Assembly (NCBI RefSeq): GCF_034424545.1
Contig: NZ_CP139970.1
Location: forward strand, 992,001-1,056,000
Source of the DNA: Trinickia caryophylli
GTDB taxonomy: Bacteria; Pseudomonadota; Gammaproteobacteria; Burkholderiales; Burkholderiaceae
Reading direction: 5' to 3'
DNA length: 64,000 nt
In this document: piece after piece, positions 39,692 to 48,512 of the stretch
Layout of the letters: the number at the start of each line of letters is the position of its first letter
Numbering within the stretch: position 1 is the first letter of the stretch
Position numbers and translations under genes: made by a program
The notes under the pieces: model-generated
The model's database searches: none
The model's input: the letters and a program-made list of their open reading frames with translations, nothing else
Told to the model about the DNA's origin: nothing

Positions 39692-40927
39692 ATGGTGTTC
39701 GAAAACGAACGTTCTTCACGCGCATTGAGCGCATTGCGTGCATTGGACGAGTTGCCGTCCTGCCCGCGTGGCGTCGCATGGGTGGCGGCGGCCATCTGCA
39801 TCGCGCTGCCTTTCGCATTCGCGCCTCGGGCCGCTCGAGCCCAGGACACGATTAAAATCGGCGTGCCGGTACCGCTGTCCGGCAGCTATCAGCAGGCAGG
39901 CAACGACATTCTCGACGGCGCCAGGCTCGCCGTGGCGCAGATCAATGCAGCCGGTGGCGTGCTCGGCAAGAAACTCGAACTCGTGCAGCAAGACGATGCC
40001 TGCAACCCCGATCAGGGCGCGAACGCCGCAACGCAACTCGTTGCCGCGGGTGTGGCGGCAGTCGCGGGCGGCTATTGTTCGAGCGCCGCGCTGCCCGAAA
40101 CCCGCGTCTTGCATGATTGGCACATTCCATACGTGCTCGACGCATCCACGTCCCCACAACTGACCGAGCACGGTTGGACCGATGTCTTTCGCACGATCGG
40201 ACGTGTCGATGCGCAGGGCGTATTCGCCGCGCAATTCATGAAGGACGTGCTGCACGCGCGGCGCGCGGCCGTTCTCAATGACGGGACCACCTACTCCGAC
40301 GGCCTCGCCAAGAGTACCGTCGCCGCCCTCAAGCAAAATGGCATCGCGGTCGTGTACGACGCCGCGATGACGCCGGGGCAGTCCGACTATCGCGCCGTGG
40401 TCAAAGCGGCGGCCGATCCGGAACCCGACGTGCTCTACTTCACGGGTTATTACACCGAGGCTGCCGTGCTCGCTAAAAACCGACGGGAGAAGACGCCTGC
40501 CATCCGCCACTTCATGGGCAACGGCACGGCCGACCCTTCGTTGATCGAGAAGGGAGGCGAGGCCGTGGAGGGTATGATCGTGACGACGTCTCCGCTGCCG
40601 CAATTTCTCGACAATCCGAACGCCCGGCGTTTCGTGAAGGCCTATGAAGCGGCGTACCAACGTGCGCCGGGCCCCTACTCGGTCTACGAATACGACGCCG
40701 TTGGCGTGATCGCGGCCGCAATCAAATATGCGAAGTCGGACCGGCGCGAAGATATTGCCGCAGCACTGCACAAGCTGAAAGGCTACAGCGGGGCGACGGG
40801 CGAAATCGCATTCGATCAAAAGGGCGACAGAGCGAACGCGGCTTTCATGGCCGTGACGGTGCGCGACGGCAAATTCGAACCCTACGCCAACCTCAACGCC
40901 AAAGGGCGCTGGATCAAGACGAAATAA
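39692..40927 (+). CDS. Branched-chain amino acid-type ABC transporter substrate-binding protein
   Basis: 411-residue periplasmic protein of the LivJ/LivK class (Peripla_BP_6). The ATG at 39692 gives an unusually long N-region (about 30 residues) before the hydrophobic segment VAAAICIALPFAFAPRAARA/Q. The mature start DTIKIGVPVPLSGSYQQAGNDILDG is typical, with LVQQDDACNPDQGA near residue 95 and GGYCSSAALPETR near 125. No permease or ATPase genes are adjacent, so it is an orphan that must use a distant transporter or act as a sensor. Confidence 0.87.
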   Translation: MVFENERSSRALSALRALDELPSCPRGVAWVAAAICIALPFAFAPRAARAQDTIKIGVPVPLSGSYQQAGNDILDGARLAVAQINAAGGVLGKKLELVQQDDACNPDQGANAATQLVAAGVAAVAGGYCSSAALPETRVLHDWHIPYVLDASTSPQLTEHGWTDVFRTIGRVDAQGVFAAQFMKDVLHARRAAVLNDGTTYSDGLAKSTVAALKQNGIAVVYDAAMTPGQSDYRAVVKAAADPEPDVLYFTGYYTEAAVLAKNRREKTPAIRHFMGNGTADPSLIEKGGEAVEGMIVTTSPLPQFLDNPNARRFVKAYEAAYQRAPGPYSVYEYDAVGVIAAAIKYAKSDRREDIAAALHKLKGYSGATGEIAFDQKGDRANAAFMAVTVRDGKFEPYANLNAKGRWIKTK

Positions 40928-41158
40928 CGCCAGACCACTATCCCACGCGCGGCGAAGCATGCGCCGGCCCATGCCCCGATGGCAACGCCTCGCGCGGGTT
41001 CGGTCGGTTCGCGGGGCCGGCGCGGGCCCCCTGCGCAGGGCATACGCTTATAACTAAACGTTTCTATACAACTGCGTTATCCGGGCAGATAATGCATATG
41101 AAAGCATTGCCTTTCTTTTTCTATCTGTTCGCCCTTCTCAGCGCACCCGGACTCCCAT

Positions 41159-42376
41159 ATGTCTGACATCTCGGTCGCCACGCGCGCCGCGCGCCCCGCC
41201 GTTCACATCGGGGCACTCGGCGTTGCATCGCTTATCTTTCTCGCAGGGCTCGTCTACCTCGACGCAACCGTCAGCGGCCGCCAAGCCGCGCTGTGGATCG
41301 TCGGCGGCATGCTCGGTCTTACGCTCTATCACGCCTCGTTCGGCTTCACCTCGGCGTGGCGCCGGTTCATCTCCGATCGCCGGGGCGCCGGCCTGCGCGC
41401 GCAGATGGCGATGCTCGCGCTCGGCGTGGTGCTGTTCTTCCCCGCCCTGTCCTCGGGCACGTTGTTCGGCCATCCGGTTGCCGGTCACGTGCTGCCGGCG
41501 GGTACGTCGGTCGTCGTCGGCTCGTTCATCTTCGGCCTCGGCATGCAGCTCGGCGGAGGCTGTGCGTCCGGCACCCTGTTCGCGGTCGGCGGCGGCAATA
41601 CGCGCATGATCGTTACATTGTTCTTCTTCGTCGTCGGCTCGCTGATCGGCACCGCGCACTTTGCATGGTGGACGTCGCTGCCGGCGCCCGAGCCGTTCTC
41701 GTTCATCAAGACGTTCGGCGTCGCTCCGGCTATCGCGATCAATCTCGCACTGTTCGCCGCGATTGCCGGAGTGACCGTCATCGTCGAAAGGCGTCGGCAC
41801 GGCACGCTGCAAGCCGCCAATACGGCAGCGCGCGACGGCGGTCCCGTCTGGCTCGTGGGACCGTGGCCGATGTGGGTCGGTGCGATCGCGTTGGCCGTCC
41901 TCAACTTCGCCACGCTGGCGCTCGCCGGCCGGCCCTGGGGCATTACGTCCGCGTTCGCACTCTGGGGTGCGAAGGGGGCGGCGGCGCTCGGCGTAGACGT
42001 TGCAAGCTGGCCGTACTGGCAACATCAGGCCAAGGCGCTCGTTGCGCCGCTTCCGTTCGACGTAACGACGATCATGGACATCGCGATCATGATCGGCGCG
42101 CTTGCCGCTTCCGCGCTCGCGGGTCGCTTCCAGCCCGGCTGGCGCGTGCCGCCGCGTTCGCTGGCCGCAGCCGTGATCGGCGGCCTGCTGCTGGGGTACG
42201 GTGCGCGCCTTTCGTTCGGCTGCAACATCGGCGCGTATTTCAGCGGGATCGTTTCGGGCAGTCTGCACGGATGGCTATGGGCTGTCTGCGCATTCCTCGG
42301 CAGCGTGGTGGGGACGTACCTGCGGCCCGTTTTCGGGCTTCCGAACGAGAAGACCGTCAAAGCGGGGGCGTGCTGA
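41159..42376 (+). CDS. YeeE/YedE-type (TsuA-like) thiosulfate/sulfur transporter
   Basis: 405-residue inner-membrane protein with about ten helices in two related halves. Each half carries the Cys-containing signature loop: LGGGCASGTLFAVGGG near residue 131 and SFGCNIGAYFSGI near 358. Those cysteines form the relay for thiosulfate uptake in the characterised TsuA; sulfur-compound import is therefore likely. The usual partner TsuB (TusA-like) is not adjacent. A 22-codon reading frame (41098-41166) overlaps the start and might be a leader. Confidence 0.88.
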   Translation: MSDISVATRAARPAVHIGALGVASLIFLAGLVYLDATVSGRQAALWIVGGMLGLTLYHASFGFTSAWRRFISDRRGAGLRAQMAMLALGVVLFFPALSSGTLFGHPVAGHVLPAGTSVVVGSFIFGLGMQLGGGCASGTLFAVGGGNTRMIVTLFFFVVGSLIGTAHFAWWTSLPAPEPFSFIKTFGVAPAIAINLALFAAIAGVTVIVERRRHGTLQAANTAARDGGPVWLVGPWPMWVGAIALAVLNFATLALAGRPWGITSAFALWGAKGAAALGVDVASWPYWQHQAKALVAPLPFDVTTIMDIAIMIGALAASALAGRFQPGWRVPPRSLAAAVIGGLLLGYGARLSFGCNIGAYFSGIVSGSLHGWLWAVCAFLGSVVGTYLRPVFGLPNEKTVKAGAC

Positions 42377-42447
42377 AAAGCAGTATCCCCCGAGCGGCTC
42401 CCGGTTCGCATTGACGCGAAAGCCGCTTCATTCTCACCCTTGCACGG

Positions 42448-43446
42448 CTAGGAAGCGGGACGGCCGGGACGGGTTTCCCCGCAATGCCCGGCGCCCTCGC
42501 CGTGCGCCGCGCGATGCGGCGCTCGCGGGTAGGCTGCAAGACACAGCTCGTGCACCTCGGCGCGAAGCCAGCGATGCGCCGGATCGTGGTCGAGGCGCGG
42601 ATGCCAGATCGCCGAAACGTTGAAGGCAGGTATCCGCAGAGGCAGCTCGAAGCTTTGCAAGCCGTTGCCCGACGCGTAATCGGGCATGAAGCGATTACCC
42701 AGGCAAGAATGCGGGACGACGGCGAGCAAGTCCGAGTGGCGAGCCACCTGCATCGCGCTCGTGTAGGACGGCACGATCATCGGCGCCTTGCGGCGAGACC
42801 CGGGCGGCTCGAGCAGCGCATCGACGGGGCCGTCCGCCTCGCCGGTGCGCGACGCCACCACGTGACCATATGCCGTCCATCGTTCTAAATCGACGGCCTC
42901 GCCGCTCAGCAGAGGATGGCCGATGCGACATACGCCGACGTAGCGATCCCGGAAGAGCAGCCGCGTGCGAACCTCGGGGGCCGAGGTCCTGACGATGCCG
43001 ATCTCCAGATCGATCGCGCCCTCCCTCAGCGGCTGAGCGTTCCAATCAGGCTTCGGCGTGAAGCGAAGCTGTACGCCGGGTGCAATACAGCGGATCCGAT
43101 CGAACAAGGCTGCGCCAAGCAGATCGATGAAGCCCTCGCCGGCTCGCAGCGTGAAGCGTTGACTGAGAGTCGCGATGTCGAGCGGGTGTTCCGCGCGGCT
43201 CAGCGCGGCCTGCGCTTCGCGAACGAGCATGGGGATGCGTTCGCTCAACTGCTCGGCATAAGGCGTGAGCACCAGTGTGCGGCCGGCTTGCAGCAGCAGG
43301 CGATCCCCGGTGGCCGCGCGCAGGCGCGCGAGCGTACGGCTCATGGCGGAAACGCTCAGATTCAGGCGACGGGCGGCTCCCGTCACACTGCGTTCGCTGA
43401 GCAAAGCATCGAGCGCATTCAGGAGGTTCAGGTCGACGCGTGACAT
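42448..43446 (-). CDS. LysR family transcriptional regulator
   Basis: 332 residues from the ATG at 43446. The N-terminal winged HTH (DLNLLNALDALLSERSVTGAARRLNLSVSAMSRTLARLR) is classic, with a LysR substrate-binding domain near 95-300 (the PBP2 Nod-like type judging from LVLTPYAEQLSE). The C-terminal about 25 residues (PRAPHRAAHGEGAGHCGE...) are atypical and may be a read-through extension. It diverges from an SDR gene 131 bases away, which it probably regulates through the dyad in that space. Confidence 0.9.
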   Translation of the reverse strand: MSRVDLNLLNALDALLSERSVTGAARRLNLSVSAMSRTLARLRAATGDRLLLQAGRTLVLTPYAEQLSERIPMLVREAQAALSRAEHPLDIATLSQRFTLRAGEGFIDLLGAALFDRIRCIAPGVQLRFTPKPDWNAQPLREGAIDLEIGIVRTSAPEVRTRLLFRDRYVGVCRIGHPLLSGEAVDLERWTAYGHVVASRTGEADGPVDALLEPPGSRRKAPMIVPSYTSAMQVARHSDLLAVVPHSCLGNRFMPDYASGNGLQSFELPLRIPAFNVSAIWHPRLDHDPAHRWLRAEVHELCLAAYPRAPHRAAHGEGAGHCGETRPGRPAS

Positions 43447-43489
43447 GCTCCGCAGAATAATCCAAAACGCGCCGAGCCATGGCGTTGGG

Positions 43490-43506
43490 TGCAATCGTGG
43501 ATTGCA
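43490..43506. promoter_or_regulatory. Dyad in the LysR/SDR divergent promoter
   Basis: TGCAATC-GTG-GATTGCA is a perfect 7-bp inverted repeat with a 3-bp centre, 44 bases from the LysR start and 72 from the SDR start. A related half-site (GCAATC) recurs at 43532-43537. This is the expected place and shape for a LysR binding site. Confidence 0.6.
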
Positions 43507-43577
43507 GGGCCAGCGTCTGGTGCAAATCGAGCGCAATCCCGAGAATGCATGGAGTCGATCCAAACAGGAATAGCGCC

Positions 43578-44297
43578 ATGCCCCACACCGCCGCCCCCCT
43601 TCATTGCCCCGCCGTTCTGCTCATCGGTGCCTCGCGCGGCCTCGGCCACGCGATGGCGGCCGAATTTCTGAAGAAAGGATGGCACGTCACCGGCACCGTG
43701 CGCGCCAGCGGCGGCCGCACACTGCTGCACGATCTGGCCGATGCCCACCCCGGCCGAATCGACATCGAGACGCTGGATATCACCCGGCCCGAGCAGATTC
43801 GCGCCTTGCGCGAACGCTTGGCCGGCCGGACATTCGATATGCTGTTCGTCAACGCCGGTACGACCAATCCCGACCCGACTCAGACCATCGGCGAAGTATC
43901 GACCGACGATTTCGTGGACCTGATGATCACCAACGCGCTCAGCCCGATGCGGGTGGTCGAACGTCTGTCCGATCTGGTCGCGCCGGCCGGGTTGATCGGG
44001 ATCATGTCGTCCGGACAAGGCAGCATCGCCAACAATGAGTCCGGCCAGCGCGAGGTTTATCGCGGCAGCAAGGCGGCGCTGAACCAATTCATGCGCAGCT
44101 TCGCCGCGCGCGAGGCGGATTCGACGCGGGCCCTGGTGTTGATGGCGCCGGGATGGGTGCGCACCGAATTGGGCGGGCCCGAGGGACGATTGTCGATCGA
44201 CGAGAGCGTGCCCGGAGTCGTGAATGTGCTCCTGAACAAGCTCGGGCGCCCCGGGCTCGAATACCTCGACTATCTTGGGCGGACTGTGCCGTGGTGA
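43578..44297 (+). CDS. Short-chain dehydrogenase/reductase (SDR) family protein
   Basis: 239-residue NAD(P)-dependent oxidoreductase. The ATG at 43578 has AGGA upstream. The cofactor motif GASRGLGHAMAAEF (TGxxxGxG variant with Gly-Ala-Ser) is near residue 17, and NAG (FVNAGTTN) near 88. The active-site Ser lies in GIMSSGQGS near 137, with YRGSK (Tyr-x-x-x-Lys) near 155. The sequence resembles SDRs with a C-terminal Pro-Gly-Trp-Val (APGWVRTELGG). The substrate is unknown; regulation by the divergent LysR gene is likely. Confidence 0.9.
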   Translation: MPHTAAPLHCPAVLLIGASRGLGHAMAAEFLKKGWHVTGTVRASGGRTLLHDLADAHPGRIDIETLDITRPEQIRALRERLAGRTFDMLFVNAGTTNPDPTQTIGEVSTDDFVDLMITNALSPMRVVERLSDLVAPAGLIGIMSSGQGSIANNESGQREVYRGSKAALNQFMRSFAAREADSTRALVLMAPGWVRTELGGPEGRLSIDESVPGVVNVLLNKLGRPGLEYLDYLGRTVPW

Positions 44298-44343
44298 ATG
44301 GGGGCGGCGGCAAACGGTTGTCTGCGTCGTCTATGCGGAACGG

Positions 44344-45090
44344 TCAGCGCATGCCGCCGCTCGCGACAATGTGCTCGCCCGTCAGCCAGCCCGAATCGTC
44401 GGACGCGAGGAATACCGCGATCGATGCGATATCGTCCGGCTGCCCCACCCGGCCGAGCGGCGTCTGGGTGATTGCCATTGCTTCGAAGTCGGAGCCTGCT
44501 ATGCCGGCCGCGTGCGTGCCTTCCGTGATCACGATGCCCGGATTGATCGCGTTGACGCGGATTTTCCGCGGCCCGAGTTCGCGTGAGAGCACGCCGGTGA
44601 TTGCATCGACGGCACCCTTCGTACCGCTGTAGACGGCACTTCCCGGCGGCGTGATCGTGGTCACAACCGAACTCACGTTGATGATGCTCGCGCCCTCGCC
44701 CAAGTGCTTCAGCGCCGCTTGTGTCGTCAACATCAGGCCCAGGACGTTGATATTGAACTGCCGGTGGAATTGCTCTTCGGTGAACGCTTCGATCGGCGCC
44801 AGCTCGTAGACGCCCGAATTGTTGACGAGGATATCGATGCGGCCATACGTTTCGATGGCCGCGTCGATGATGCCTTGTGCGTCCGCCGCTTTCGATACGT
44901 CACCGCCCACCGCAATCGCCCGGCCGTTGGCCGACGTAATCGCAGCGACGACCGCGTCGGCACCCGCCTTGCTGCTTGCGTAATTGACCACGACCGACGC
45001 CCCCTCGCTCGCGAGCGCCTTCGCGATACCCGCACCGATACCCTTCGACGCGCCCGTGACGACGGCCACTTTACCTGTGAGCTTGCCCAT
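44344..45090 (-). CDS. Classical SDR oxidoreductase (FabG-like)
   Basis: 248 residues. The cofactor motif TGASKGIGAGIAKAL is at residue 13, NNSG near 88 (in place of the more usual NNAG), Ser in NVSSVVTTITPPGS near 138 and YSGTKGA near 152. NADP preference is suggested by NYASSKAGAD after beta-2. The family includes 3-oxoacyl-ACP reductases and many sugar or alcohol dehydrogenases; the substrate is not evident. It ends convergently 46 bases from the preceding SDR. Confidence 0.9.
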   Translation of the reverse strand: MGKLTGKVAVVTGASKGIGAGIAKALASEGASVVVNYASSKAGADAVVAAITSANGRAIAVGGDVSKAADAQGIIDAAIETYGRIDILVNNSGVYELAPIEAFTEEQFHRQFNINVLGLMLTTQAALKHLGEGASIINVSSVVTTITPPGSAVYSGTKGAVDAITGVLSRELGPRKIRVNAINPGIVITEGTHAAGIAGSDFEAMAITQTPLGRVGQPDDIASIAVFLASDDSGWLTGEHIVASGGMR

Positions 45091-45514
45091 GTCCTTTTCT
45101 CCGATTGATCTGAAACCCTGAATTAAGCCGGCGGCTTGGCGTGCCCGCCGGCCTGCGGTGGATCAAATCTAGTCAGTCGATGGACGTCGATAAAGTGGCT
45201 CGAGGCGAATTGACTTGGAGGATCTTGCGAACAATCCCACTTCCGACGGTTCGGCGGAGCAAGCCGTTCGAAGTACGGCAAGCCGGTGGCAGCCCACGTC
45301 AGTCGCTGTATTTCCAGAAGTTGTAGTACTTGATCTGCCCCGCGGTCCATGGCAGCTGAACGTTGCGCGAGCCGCCTGCTTGCAGCGCCGGGAACGAGCA
45401 GCTCGTCGTGCATTGCTGCGTGCCGGTCTGATCGACACCGGCCGTAACCGTCTGCCTGCCGGGCCGCGCGTGCTCCCACCGTCACACCGCGCCACAGCGG
45501 ACACCCGACTTCCG
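45091..45514. other. Gap with degraded coding sequence
   Basis: 424 bases without an intact gene. Its middle contains the translatable but start-less fragment listed as a pseudogene. The remainder shows no promoter or hairpin that I can support. Confidence 0.5.
45299..45478 (-). pseudogene. Start-less 3' fragment of an unidentified gene
   Basis: The minus-strand frame from about 45478 to the TGA at 45299-45301 reads as a protein-like C-terminus with no start codon. It contains TQQCTTSCSFPAL and ends LPWTAGQIKYYNFWKYSD. It has a CxxxC-type spacing and an aromatic end typical of secreted proteins. An in-frame stop lies just upstream. It looks like the remains of a truncated gene. I do not recognise the family. 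Confidence 0.35.
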
Positions 45515-45772
45515 TTACGCGATGGGATCATCGCCCGCGGCGTTCACGCCAAGAAGCACATCGATTGCCGCGCGCCCGGCGACTTCGGCAATGAGGTATG
45601 CCCAACGGCGTGTATAGGGACCGTTGTGCAGCGAAATCTTGCCTCCGCGCTCACCCACGATACGAAGATTGTCGCCGCCCTTGATCTGAAACGTGACGTC
45701 GTAAAGATCCTCTGCGGACTGACTAAGCTCGACATGGATCTCCCATCCTCGGTACGCAATCATCCGATACAT
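45515..45772 (-). CDS. Small hypothetical protein (85 aa) of a locally repeated family
   Basis: 85 residues from the ATG at 45772; a second ATG at 45763 (MIAYRGWEIHVEL) is equally possible. It shares the YRG-W/Y-E-I start, the alternating polar/hydrophobic strand that follows and an Ala-rich C-terminal helix (YLIAEVAGRAAIDVLL) with the proteins at 46233-46520 and 46989-47276. This suggests a common small alpha/beta fold. It lies 17 bases after the stop of the next gene upstream on the same strand. Function unknown. Confidence 0.6.
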   Translation of the reverse strand: MYRMIAYRGWEIHVELSQSAEDLYDVTFQIKGGDNLRIVGERGGKISLHNGPYTRRWAYLIAEVAGRAAIDVLLGVNAAGDDPIA

Positions 45773-45789
45773 AAGACGCCCCGTGAGAG

Positions 45790-46080
45790 TCAGAGGCCAG
45801 CCAGTAACGAGAGCTGGTGTTCGCTTTCGGTGCCGCGCACCAGTGCGTAAACCCGCATCTCGGCCCGCTCGGCAGGTGCGATGGACTCAGTGCCGGAAAA
45901 GTCGTTCCATGACTCGTTCGCGATCGATGTGGGCGCACCGCGGCTCCTCGCGAACATGTGCAGCAGACGGCTTGCCTCGCGACGCAAAACACGGTGGTTA
46001 GCGTTCAGCACATACGGCTCGCAGCCCGCGCGCAGCACGAGGTAATGCGGAATCTCAGCGAGGTTGATTTGCACAGACAA
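45790..46080 (-). CDS. Hypothetical protein (about 96 aa)
   Basis: 96-residue frame with coding-like third-position GC but only weak starts: TTG at 46080 or GTG at 46074, neither with a good ribosome site. It has an N-terminal stretch of mixed strands (IPHYLVLRAG) and a helix with RREASRLLHMFARS. No recognised family. It is directly upstream of the 85-aa gene and may be co-transcribed. Confidence 0.4.
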   Translation of the reverse strand: MSVQINLAEIPHYLVLRAGCEPYVLNANHRVLRREASRLLHMFARSRGAPTSIANESWNDFSGTESIAPAERAEMRVYALVRGTESEHQLSLLAGL

Positions 46081-46232
46081 TACCGGTCTGGAGGAATCCC
46101 TGCGTTCGGCTCATCGCTTCGTCGCGCGGACTGCCGCTTGCCGCCGCGAGTCGGTTTTTTGCGAGAATGCGACGGTAAAAGAGGCGCGCAACGGCAGAGC
46201 CGGTCAGCCGCTTCAGTATGCTCGCAGCGCCC

Positions 46233-46520
46233 TCACATGTCTATGACGGAAGCTCCGGTCACCTTCCCGTCGATGATGTCTTTTCCCTGCTGCCGGGCGG
46301 CACGCCTCGCCACGCCTAGATCGGAAAACGCATCGGACTGGTTCAGTCGAAAAACACGGCTGGCGGGGGAGCCTTCCAGCGAGGCCGGACGACATATCCG
46401 CACTGCAATGTCATACCCTTCGGCGTAGCGGGAGTGTCCGTCAAAGCGATTGAACGTGCGGCGAAAGACAAGAGGATGAAGTTCGTACCCCTTGTAGAGA
46501 AGAAACACGGGCGTCAGCAT
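46233..46520 (-). CDS. Small hypothetical protein (95 aa) of the locally repeated family
   Basis: 95 residues from the ATG at 46520, chosen because GGAG lies 8 bases upstream; a GTG at 46529 is an alternative. It shares an ordered motif set with the 95-residue protein at 46989-47276: YKGYELHPLVF, then YAEGYDIAVRI, then SRVFRL, then FSDLGVARRAA. Equal length and motif order argue for paralogy. No signal peptide or membrane helix. Function unknown. Confidence 0.65.
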   Translation of the reverse strand: MLTPVFLLYKGYELHPLVFRRTFNRFDGHSRYAEGYDIAVRICRPASLEGSPASRVFRLNQSDAFSDLGVARRAARQQGKDIIDGKVTGASVIDM

Positions 46521-46988
46521 GGGGGTCACTCCACAAGGGAAGGCCCACTATACCCCGGAACAGGCAGCACAGGGCGACGCATATTTTCCGAATTGCATTG
46601 ACCGAAGGTGCCGGTACGCGTATGGTGAACCACGAAGTCCGCAAAGCGGGTCCTGTCCGCACTGTCATCCATCTTCTTTCCGATGACTGACGATGGCTCT
46701 CAGCCTCGTTCTTCCTCCGCCGCACGTAGGCGGCCCCCCTGAGAACGTTCGACGGTAACCGGGCCTGTCGGCGCTTGCCGATAGCACGCATGAAATCCCC
46801 TGGCGGGTCGGACACAAAACAGCCCGAATCATTGTCTCGCACGAGTTACAGCTTTCCCGCCGGAGAAGGTCCGGCCGGGCTGCATCGACTCGTTAATACA
46901 GCCGGTCAGGCGTTTCGGATATCGCCATCGACCGACATATGCAACGATCAAAAAACGGCTGCTCGCTGCGGCCCCAAGGAGTGATCTG
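46521..46988. other. Gap between divergent paralogues
   Basis: 468 bases between the two divergent 95-aa genes. Two short frames (46526-46672 minus; 46790-46984 plus) each end just before a paralogue start, so they might be leader genes, but their codon use is unconvincing. No clear promoter boxes or repeats. Confidence 0.4.
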
Positions 46989-47276
46989 ATGAGCACCATC
47001 CGCCATTATCGAGGCCTCGATATATCTTTACTTGTGTATCCCCATCGCGCGACACAGGCTGGTTTTGGCCATAATTACGACGAAGGATTCGATGCGTCGA
47101 TCCTTGTCAGCGAAGCCGATTCCGGGATGGACAGCGCGAGGAGTCGCGTTTTCCGCGTGCCAGGCGCGCGTCCATTTTCGAATACCGGCGACGCCAGGCG
47201 CGCCTGCGTGGCCTACGCTGAAATGTTGATCGATGCGGGCAGCGGCTCCGGTCGAGCGATCTGGGAACCGCTATGA
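46989..47276 (+). CDS. Small hypothetical protein (95 aa) of the locally repeated family
   Basis: 95 residues; the ATG at 46989 is preceded by AAGGAG. Motifs in order are HYRGLDISLLVY, YDEGFDASILVSEAD, SRVFRVPG and FSNTGDARRACVAYAEMLID, matching those of the 46233-46520 product. The pattern suggests a two-strand start, a further strand and a C-terminal amphipathic helix. It is transcribed away from its paralogue. Function unknown. Confidence 0.68.
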   Translation: MSTIRHYRGLDISLLVYPHRATQAGFGHNYDEGFDASILVSEADSGMDSARSRVFRVPGARPFSNTGDARRACVAYAEMLIDAGSGSGRAIWEPL

Positions 47277-47704
47277 ACGGTCCTGCGATTCAATCGCACC
47301 GGGCGGCGGTAAGTCGCGGCGCCAATGGACATCGATAATCTGCCAAACGGCACCGCAGCCGGCTCGCGATGCCACCGTTCCGTCGCACAGCCATGCTGCG
47401 CCCCGTGGCCGCTCTCCTCAAACGGCCAAAAACGATGTGGAAACGTTGACTCCGCAGGCGTCGATGGCTATCCCTACCTTCCCAAGCCCCTGCGCGTTGA
47501 TTAGAACCACTAATCATGCGCCTTCTCACGTCGGGTTTTCTGCCGGCCCCACGTAGTCCCACTGTTCACGCTGATGCCCGGTTTTCACGACAGAAACCTT
47601 TGGACGTCGCACGGGCGAGATGCTCGCGTTCGACTCCTCGCCGGCGAAAAGACACCGCCACAAGTAGCCGCTCGCTGGCGACGATCGGTGTATTCGGCCC
47701 ACGC
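47277..47704. other. Gap without supported features
   Basis: 428 bases. Frames on both strands are short and Arg/Pro-rich. I see no intact gene, repeat, or terminator. Confidence 0.4.
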
Positions 47705-47896
47705 TCACGTGATCAAGGCCGCCGCATCTTCGCCTGATTCGTATCCTGGTACGTCTTCGAGAAATAACAGCAGCTTGTCGGTGAATTCCGTCCGCGAAAG
47801 GTCGCTGCCAAAGACTTCGCGGATCGCGACGGCCAGTTCGCGAATCTGCTCGATGGTCAGCGGCGGGAAATTGTTGGGGTGTTCGGTGTCGTCCAT
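47705..47896 (-). CDS. Small acidic hypothetical protein (63 aa)
   Basis: 63 residues from the ATG at 47896 (MDDTEHPNNFPPLTIEQIRE); the frame stays open 15 codons upstream. Mostly helical and acidic, with IEQIRELAVAIREVFG and FTDKLLLFLEDVPG as two amphipathic helices. No recognised family. The ribosome site is weak, so the call is tentative. Confidence 0.4.
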   Translation of the reverse strand: MDDTEHPNNFPPLTIEQIRELAVAIREVFGSDLSRTEFTDKLLLFLEDVPGYESGEDAAALIT

Positions 47897-48079
47897 GCGG
47901 CGACTATTCCGGCTATGCCCCGATCGTAACAACGAGGGCATCCCACTCTACGTAGCGGGGGTATGAGGCACGGCAGCTGGGCTGGCTGGCGCGCTTGCCC
48001 GGTGTAGCCCGCCCTGTCTATTCTCAGATGAATCGACTTCTGATACGTTCTCGCCCTGATTGACTCCGAGGACCAAGAC

Positions 48080-48512
48080 GTGTCGAAAAACACCTACACA
48101 TACGGCATACACACAAACCTTACGCCACCGCAATTGTTCTTCCTCGTTATGCTCGACGAGGCCCGCAAAGCACTTCGGTGCTGACGAGCTAACCGGGCTG
48201 GCACTGCTGATCATCGGCTGGCCTTTCCTTCCCACGAGGCGCAAGCCAAAGGGTGCAACGATCGGCACGTCGATAGCATCACGGGTGGCACGCAGGCACC
48301 TCGACTTCAAGATAGAAAAGGACATCCTGCCGACGCTCACGCTGGGCAGCGTGCGGCGCCTCAAAATTCTTTGGACGCGTAACATCGGCGTCTTCGTCGG
48401 TCGCACCGTCCCGATCATCGGCGAAGTCATCCTCGCCTACGACGTGTCGGTAATCAGCTACCGCAGCGCCGTTCATTACAACCAGCTCGTGAGACCCGAG
48501 GACCGCCTATGA
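48080..48512 (+). pseudogene. Frameshifted gene encoding a membrane-type partner of the DUF1493 protein
   Basis: The true N-terminus starts at a GTG (48080, with GAGGA upstream). It runs 34 codons (TYTYGIHTNLTPPQLFFLVM...) before a stop at 48182-48184. One base later the other frame continues smoothly as ADELTGLALLIIGWPFLPTRRKP to the end at 48512. One extra T at about 48179 explains the break. The intact product would be about 143 residues, with a helix near LALLIIGWPFL. Its 3' end overlaps the DUF1493 gene by 4 bases. It could be a real null allele or a sequencing error; the family is unknown to me. Confidence 0.7.

Noticed and set aside
41010..41035. GGGGCC-GGCGC-GGGCCCC hairpin after the binding-protein gene as a terminator
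   Set aside because: There is no following T-run; GC-rich chance stems are frequent in this genome.
46526..46672. 48-codon frame (MDDSADRTRFADFV...) ending just before a 95-aa gene
   Set aside because: Coding bias is weak, and its stop overlaps the neighbour's ribosome site by position only; kept as a note, not called a gene.
46441..46842. 133-codon minus-strand frame
   Set aside because: Arg/Ser-rich translation without domain resemblance; it overlaps the start of a better-supported gene in another frame.
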